DNA of 64,000 nt from Cognatiluteimonas weifangensis. GTDB taxonomy: Bacteria; Pseudomonadota; Gammaproteobacteria; Xanthomonadales; Xanthomonadaceae. Under the pieces are notes generated by a model. The model had not been told where the DNA came from. It searched no databases and was given only the letters and a program-made list of their open reading frames with translations. This document shows positions 59,357-64,000 of this stretch, one piece after another (within the stretch, counting starts at the first letter, position 1; each line of letters opens with the position of its first letter). Where the stretch lies: positions 33,831 through 97,830 of the forward strand of contig NZ_QVPD01000011.1 in assembly GCF_003416885.1 (NCBI RefSeq). The letters are read 5' to 3'. Both the position numbers and the translations under genes were made by a program.

Positions 59357-60524
59357 ACGCATCCTCGTGGTCATCGACGGGATGGGGGTCGGCGGCAGCC
59401 AACGCCAGATCGCCCATCTGCTGGCCGGCATGGACCGCAGCCGGTGGCAACCCGAACTCGCCTATTTCCGCGAACGCTCGTTCCTGGTCGATGCGCTCGT
59501 GCAGGCGGGCACCCCGGTGCACCACCTGCCCAAGCGCGCACGCCTCGACCCGCGCTTCCTGATCGCCTACGCCGCGCTGCTGCGCCGGCGCGATTACGCG
59601 CTGGTTCATGCGTTCTCGCTGACCGCCGAGTTCTGGACCGTGCTGGCGGCGCGAGCGTCCGGCCGTCACCCCGTGCTGATCGCTTCCGAACGCAACCAGT
59701 ACCTGGACAAGCCGGCGTGGTACTGGCGCCTCAAGCGCCTCACCTTGGGCCACTGTGCCGCGGTGATCGCCAATTCCAGTGCCGGCGCTGTTGCCACGGC
59801 ACAGCGCACCGGCCTGCCGGTGTCCCGGTTCGACACCGTCGTCAACGGAGTGGACCAGGTACCGCCGATCGCGCCGGACGAACGCGACGCCGTGCGCCGG
59901 CATCTCGACGTCCCGGCCGGCCGCGTGCTCGGATTGTTCGCCGGGCGGCTGGTGGCGCAGAAGAACCTGGATTGCCTGATCGCCGCGCTGGCGGCGCTCG
60001 CGCCGGAGCAGCGGCCCTGGATCGCACTCGCCGGCGACGGGCCCCTGCGCGGGCAACTGGAGCAACTGGCGCGGGAAGCCGGGGTAGCGGCGGACCTGTC
60101 GTTCCTGGGCGAGCGCAGCGACACCGTCAGGCTCATGCAAGCCGCGGATTTCCTGGTCCTGCCCTCGCGTTTCGAAGGCCAGTCGAACGCGCTGCTGGAA
60201 GCCATGGCCGCCGGCTGCCCGGTGATCGCCTCGGCCGTCGGCGGTACGCCCGAACTGGTCCGGGACGGCCGCACCGGCCTGCTGTTCGCGCCCGGCTCCG
60301 TCGCTGCGTTGTCCGCCTGCATGGCGCGGCTGTGCACGGACCCGACCCTGCGGGCGCGGCTGTCCCGGCAGGCACGGGAACATGTGGCGCAAGCGCACGC
60401 GGTGCCCACCCTGGTGGCCGCCACCACGGCCGTTTACGAGCGCTGCCTCCTGCGCAGGGCAGCCGGCACCCTTACCCGCACGGCCGACGCCGGTCGGCAT
60501 GTCGCAGCGGGCGGCCCGCCATGA
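59346..60524 (+). CDS. Family 4 glycosyltransferase
   Basis: 392 residues, GT-B fold. ILVVIDGMGVGGSQRQIAHL is the N-terminal glycine loop; LFAGRLVAQKNLDCLIAAL and FEGQSNALLEAMAAGCPVIAS form the donor-binding C-terminal domain. The last 25 residues are unconserved. It overlaps both neighbours (11 bases before, ATGA after). Sugar specificity unknown. Confidence 0.9.
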   Translation: MPPERILVVIDGMGVGGSQRQIAHLLAGMDRSRWQPELAYFRERSFLVDALVQAGTPVHHLPKRARLDPRFLIAYAALLRRRDYALVHAFSLTAEFWTVLAARASGRHPVLIASERNQYLDKPAWYWRLKRLTLGHCAAVIANSSAGAVATAQRTGLPVSRFDTVVNGVDQVPPIAPDERDAVRRHLDVPAGRVLGLFAGRLVAQKNLDCLIAALAALAPEQRPWIALAGDGPLRGQLEQLAREAGVAADLSFLGERSDTVRLMQAADFLVLPSRFEGQSNALLEAMAAGCPVIASAVGGTPELVRDGRTGLLFAPGSVAALSACMARLCTDPTLRARLSRQAREHVAQAHAVPTLVAATTAVYERCLLRRAAGTLTRTADAGRHVAAGGPP

Positions 60525-61771
60525 ATGCGCACCAGCGGCCCCAGGCCGACATTGCCTCTCGTACCCGATTGCATGTGCTCATGCTGCTGGGCGGTGCCTA
60601 TCCGCCGGTCAATGGCGGCGGCACGGAATTGCAGGCACGGACCCTCGCCGCGGGGCTGCGCCAACGCGGTCATCGCGTCACCGTGCTGGCCCCGCGCAGC
60701 GCACGGGGTCCGCAGCGGCGCATCGACCGCCTCGACGGCGTCCCGATCTGCCGATTGCCCTATCCGCGCGTGCGCCTGCTCGGCACGGCGTGGCTGCTGG
60801 GCCGAGTGGCCTTGTTCCTGTGGTTCAAAGGCCGGCGTTACGACGCCTGGCACGCGCATTCGCCCCGCTACGTGGCCGCCATGGCAGCGCTGCTCGGCAG
60901 CCGCCTCGAGCGGCCACGGGTCGTGGTCAAGGTCGCGAGCGCCGCGGAGCTGGATACCGGCAACCTCGCCGTCCGGCCCGGACTGCGTGCACGCGCGATT
61001 TTCCATTGCCTGCGCCGGGCGGATGCCTGGCAGGCGATCAGCCGACGGATCGCCGATGCCCTCGTCGCACGCGGCATTCCCGCGAGCCGCATCGCCGCGA
61101 TCCCCAATGCAGTCGACGTGCTCCGTTTCCGTCCGCGACAACATACCGCCGGCGCATCTGCGCGGTTCCTGTTCGTCGGCCGCCTGGTGCCGGCGAAGAA
61201 CCTGTTCGCCCTGCTGGAGGCGTTTTCGGCGCTGCTGCCGACGCATCCGCAGGCATCGCTGCGCATCGTCGGCGGCGGCCCCCTGGAAACGGCGCTGAAG
61301 AACCGCGTCCGCGAACTGGGGATCGACGCAAACGTGCATTTCGACGGCCACCGGAGCGACATCGAGGCCGTGCTGGCCGAGGCCGATGTCGGGGTGCTGC
61401 CTTCCAGCGTCGAAGGCCTGTCGAACACCCTGCTCGAATGCATGGCCAGCGGCTTGCCCATGATCGCAAGCCGGGTGAGCGGCAGCGAGGACCTGGTGAC
61501 GCCCGCCAACGGCTGGCTGTTCGAGCCCGGCGACCGCGCCGGCCTGGTCGCATGCCTGGCCGCAGCCGCCGCGCTGCCGACGCAGCAACGCCTGAAGATG
61601 GGCGCATGCGCGCGCGCCACCATCGAACGCCATGCCGCGCTGCCGGGCGTGCTGGACCGGATCCTGGCCTTGTATCGCGGTCAGGCAACGCCGGCCGCAC
61701 TCGCGGCGGGCGCCGACCGCGGTCCGTCCATGCGCGCGATCGGCATCGCGAGCGGGGGGCATCGACCATGA
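60521..61771 (+). CDS. Family 4 glycosyltransferase
   Basis: 416 residues, GT-B fold. LMLLGGAYPPVNGGGTELQ is the N-terminal motif; FLFVGRLVPAKNLFALLEAF and VEGLSNTLLECMASGLPMIAS mark the donor domain. ATG 60521 overlaps the stop of the previous GT gene. The third in a row of GT4 genes, implying successive sugar additions. Confidence 0.9.
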   Translation: MNAHQRPQADIASRTRLHVLMLLGGAYPPVNGGGTELQARTLAAGLRQRGHRVTVLAPRSARGPQRRIDRLDGVPICRLPYPRVRLLGTAWLLGRVALFLWFKGRRYDAWHAHSPRYVAAMAALLGSRLERPRVVVKVASAAELDTGNLAVRPGLRARAIFHCLRRADAWQAISRRIADALVARGIPASRIAAIPNAVDVLRFRPRQHTAGASARFLFVGRLVPAKNLFALLEAFSALLPTHPQASLRIVGGGPLETALKNRVRELGIDANVHFDGHRSDIEAVLAEADVGVLPSSVEGLSNTLLECMASGLPMIASRVSGSEDLVTPANGWLFEPGDRAGLVACLAAAAALPTQQRLKMGACARATIERHAALPGVLDRILALYRGQATPAALAAGADRGPSMRAIGIASGGHRP

Positions 61772-63096
61772 CGCGATTGCTGTTCGCGATGCCGATCGTG
61801 CTGCTGCCTTTCGCACTCTACTTCCCGGTCAGCATCGTGGTCCCCGGGATGAACCTGACCAACCTGCTGATGTTGCTGCTGGCGTGCGGGTTGCTCTTCG
61901 GTCGCCGCGACCCCGCGCACCTCGCCGTCCCGGGCTTTCTCGGCGCCCCGCTGTTGTGCCTGTTCGCGGTCCTGGTGCTGGGTTTCGTCGCCGCGCAGTG
62001 GAGCGACCTGTCGCAGGTCGACGACGACCTTGCCAGCCTGAAGAACGCGATCTTCTATCCCCTGCTTTATTTCATCTACCGGCGTTGCCGCCAGGACCTG
62101 CGGGGGACACGGCAACTGATCGTGCTGGTCCTCGTGGTCGCGGTGGCCACGGGCCTGCAAGCCGTCTACCAGGGCATCCAGTTCGGCTTCAGCGCCTACG
62201 ACGGCACCCAGCGCGCCGTCGGGCCCTTCGGCGGGATCGGGCAGGCGAACCGGGCCGGCGTGTTCTTCGCGATGTTCCTGCCGATGCTGGTCGCGGTGGC
62301 GCTGCAATTGCGCCAACGCAAACCGGTGCGTCTGGCCGCGATCGCCGGCGGCGGAATCCTGGTCGCGGCGATCCTGTTCACCTACTCGCGCCAGTCCTAT
62401 CTGATTGCGGCGTTCGTCATCCTCGTGCTGTTGCTGCGTCGCAGCTTCCCTGCCGCGGCGCTGGCGACGCTGGTGCTCGTCGCCTCCGCGAGCATGCTGC
62501 CCAACAGCGTCGTCGAGCGGGTGCAGGAGACCCGACAGGTCGAGGCCGGCGGCTCGGTGGAACTCGACACCAGCACCACCAGTCGTCTGGAGATCTGGAA
62601 GGGCGCCATGCAGATGCTGCGCGACCACCCCATGGGCGTCGGACTGGACCAGTTCCCGAAGCAGATCGGCAAGTACACCGACCACGCCGGCATGGACGCG
62701 CACAACGCATTCGTGCTGATGCTGGCCGAATGCGGGCCCATCGGCCTGTTGGCGATGCTCTGGTTGTTCTGGCGGCTGTGGCTGCTGGCGCGCTGGTTGC
62801 GCCGCAGCGCGGGAAGCGCGCGCCCCGAAGCCAGCACGCTCGCGCTCGGGTTCACCCTGACCGTGGTAGCGATGGCGCTGGGCAACCTCTATGGCAGCCC
62901 GTTCTTCCAGGGCCTGATCATGGCCAACTTCTGGATCCTGTGCGGCCTGATGGAACGCTATGGCACGATCAAGGCGCACGCCGCCAGAATCGTCTACGGC
63001 AGGCCGGTGGCGCCGATCCCCATGGCCCAACGCTTCCCGCTGGTGGCGCGCATCGCGCCCGGTCTTTCCCTGCTGCGGAAATTCCCGCTGCCATGA
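61768..63096 (+). CDS. O-antigen ligase/Wzy-type polymerase
   Basis: 442 residues with about 10-12 membrane helices. A large periplasmic loop holds TSRLEIWKGAMQMLRDHPMGVGLDQF and YTDHAGMDAHNAFVLMLAECGPIGL, the signature of the Wzy_C/O-antigen ligase family. It likely polymerises or transfers the polysaccharide on the periplasmic face. ATGA overlap with the GT before it. Confidence 0.9.
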   Translation: MTRLLFAMPIVLLPFALYFPVSIVVPGMNLTNLLMLLLACGLLFGRRDPAHLAVPGFLGAPLLCLFAVLVLGFVAAQWSDLSQVDDDLASLKNAIFYPLLYFIYRRCRQDLRGTRQLIVLVLVVAVATGLQAVYQGIQFGFSAYDGTQRAVGPFGGIGQANRAGVFFAMFLPMLVAVALQLRQRKPVRLAAIAGGGILVAAILFTYSRQSYLIAAFVILVLLLRRSFPAAALATLVLVASASMLPNSVVERVQETRQVEAGGSVELDTSTTSRLEIWKGAMQMLRDHPMGVGLDQFPKQIGKYTDHAGMDAHNAFVLMLAECGPIGLLAMLWLFWRLWLLARWLRRSAGSARPEASTLALGFTLTVVAMALGNLYGSPFFQGLIMANFWILCGLMERYGTIKAHAARIVYGRPVAPIPMAQRFPLVARIAPGLSLLRKFPLP

Positions 63097-63169
63097 GCGG
63101 CGCATGCGCGGCATCCCGTCGGGCCGACCCAGGCGCCGCGATTTCGGGCCCGGGGCGGGTGCCTGCGGC

Positions 63170-64000
63170 ATGAACGGAGCTTTTCGCCCCGCACCGCCCA
63201 GCTGTCGCCGGGGCGCGCAGCGAGCCGCAATCGCGACGATCGCGCTGGCTTCCAGCCTGATCGCGTGCGGCGCCGATGTCGTCCCGGTACAGGCCGACTG
63301 CAGGCAGCGCGATGCGGTAGCCACCGACCTTCCGGTGACGCCGCTGGGGCGAGCCGCCCGCGCCGCGACGACCTACTACGTCCGCCCCGACGGGGGCGAT
63401 GCCAGCCAGTGCAGCGGCCGTGCCGATACCGCTTATACCGGCACCAATCGCGACTGCGCCTGGAAGCATCCGTTCTACGCCCTGGGTCCCGACGGCTCCG
63501 TGCGCATTGCCGGTGGCGACATCCTGATCATCGGCAGCGGCAGTTACCGGATCGGCGAAGGCGCACCCGGCGCCGCCGGTTGCAGCGGCGCCCGCTGCTA
63601 CCCGGCCGCCATCCCCAGTGGCCCCAGCAGCCGCGCCCCGACCCGCATCCTCGGCAAATCCTGCTCGGCTCCACCCAGGCTGCGGGGCGCTGGGGGTGTC
63701 GATCGCGTACTCAACCTCGAAGGCAGTTCCAACATCGAAGTCGGTTGCCTGGAAATCACCGACGGCAGCGACTGCGTCTACGCCCACTCCGTCTCCAGCG
63801 TCGCCTGCACCAGCGCCACGCCCTGGGCCCGCGGCGGCATCTACGCCAGCGCCTCGCGCAACGTCTGGCTCCACGACCTCAACATCCACGGCCTGGCCGC
63901 CCGCGGCATCCAGGCCGGCGGCCTCACCGACTGGACCGTCGAACGCGTCCGCATCAACAAGAACGGCCGCGTCGGCTGGAACGGCGACCTCGGCTCCGCC
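63170..64000 (+). CDS. Exported right-handed beta-helix protein (truncated by window)
   Basis: 277 codons visible, open at the window edge. Signal peptide ends SLIACGAD, with a possible lipidated cysteine near residue 34. Mature part: TTYYVRPDGGDASQC, then repeated beta-helix turns (NLEGSSNIEVGCLEITDG, NVWLHDLNIHGLAARGIQAGG, WTVERVRINKNGRVG) as in pectate-lyase-like folds. At its place in the locus it may trim or bind the polysaccharide. Six or more cysteines suggest disulfides. The catalytic residues cannot be named. Confidence 0.82.
   Translation, partial: MNGAFRPAPPSCRRGAQRAAIATIALASSLIACGADVVPVQADCRQRDAVATDLPVTPLGRAARAATTYYVRPDGGDASQCSGRADTAYTGTNRDCAWKHPFYALGPDGSVRIAGGDILIIGSGSYRIGEGAPGAAGCSGARCYPAAIPSGPSSRAPTRILGKSCSAPPRLRGAGGVDRVLNLEGSSNIEVGCLEITDGSDCVYAHSVSSVACTSATPWARGGIYASASRNVWLHDLNIHGLAARGIQAGGLTDWTVERVRINKNGRVGWNGDLGSA

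Noticed and set aside
51450..64000. The canonical xanthan gum operon
   Set aside because: Only GumB- and GumC-like proteins match; a GumD-type priming transferase and the GumE-M order are absent.

Overview
The window is very GC-rich and almost wholly coding. Its gene order points to a gammaproteobacterium of the Xanthomonadaceae/Lysobacteraceae group (Xanthomonas, Lysobacter or Luteimonas type). Three blocks support this: asd-fimV-truA-trpF-trpB-trpA-accD-glmM, an orphan rnfB next to metG, and a Bcp peroxiredoxin with the Cys48/Cys84 arrangement known from Xanthomonas. Genus and species cannot be fixed from the sequence alone.

Region 1 (1-11.6 kb, minus strand) runs prmB, aroC, asd, fimV, truA, trpF, trpB, a DUF3144 gene, trpA, accD and a glmM cut by the window edge. 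It covers chorismate, aspartate-family and tryptophan synthesis, fatty-acid and cell-wall precursor supply, tRNA modification and a pole/pilus organiser. Region 2 (11.7-25.4 kb) mixes a SCO copper chaperone, psd, a MltD-like transglycosylase, a HerA-like ATPase, an NlpE-like lipoprotein, greB, a molybdopterin oxidoreductase with its cytochrome b, rimO, dienelactone hydrolase, HIT protein, dcd and mrp. The only gene-free stretch above 300 bases (19839-20279) lies here. It holds two inverted copies of a highly structured repeat.

Region 3 (25.5-49.3 kb) carries metG, rnfB and the conserved queG / nnrD-tsaE-amiC-mutL block, followed by a DUF1684 lipoprotein and a TraB/GumN protein. Next comes the pcnB-folK-panB-panC-panD block, interrupted by an opposite-strand creatininase-family lipoprotein. 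Its panB is broken by a 2-base change in a CG tract. Then come tRNA-Glu(CTC), fdxA, the bamC/dapA - gcvR/bcp block, phoH, and a SulP transporter coupled to a small HTH regulator.

Region 4 (49.3-64.0 kb) has thiD and galE, then a plus-strand exopolysaccharide locus that runs off the window. It contains a UDP-glucuronate-type epimerase, a GumB/Wza-like export lipoprotein, a GumC/Wzz-like chain-length protein, a Wzc-like ATPase lacking the Walker A lysine, an outer-membrane barrel, four glycosyltransferases, a Wzy/ligase-type polytopic protein and a secreted beta-helix protein. Many junctions are ATGA/GTGA overlaps, so the genes are probably translationally coupled. The content fits assembly, polymerisation, export and trimming of one polysaccharide. 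It is not the canonical xanthan gum operon order.
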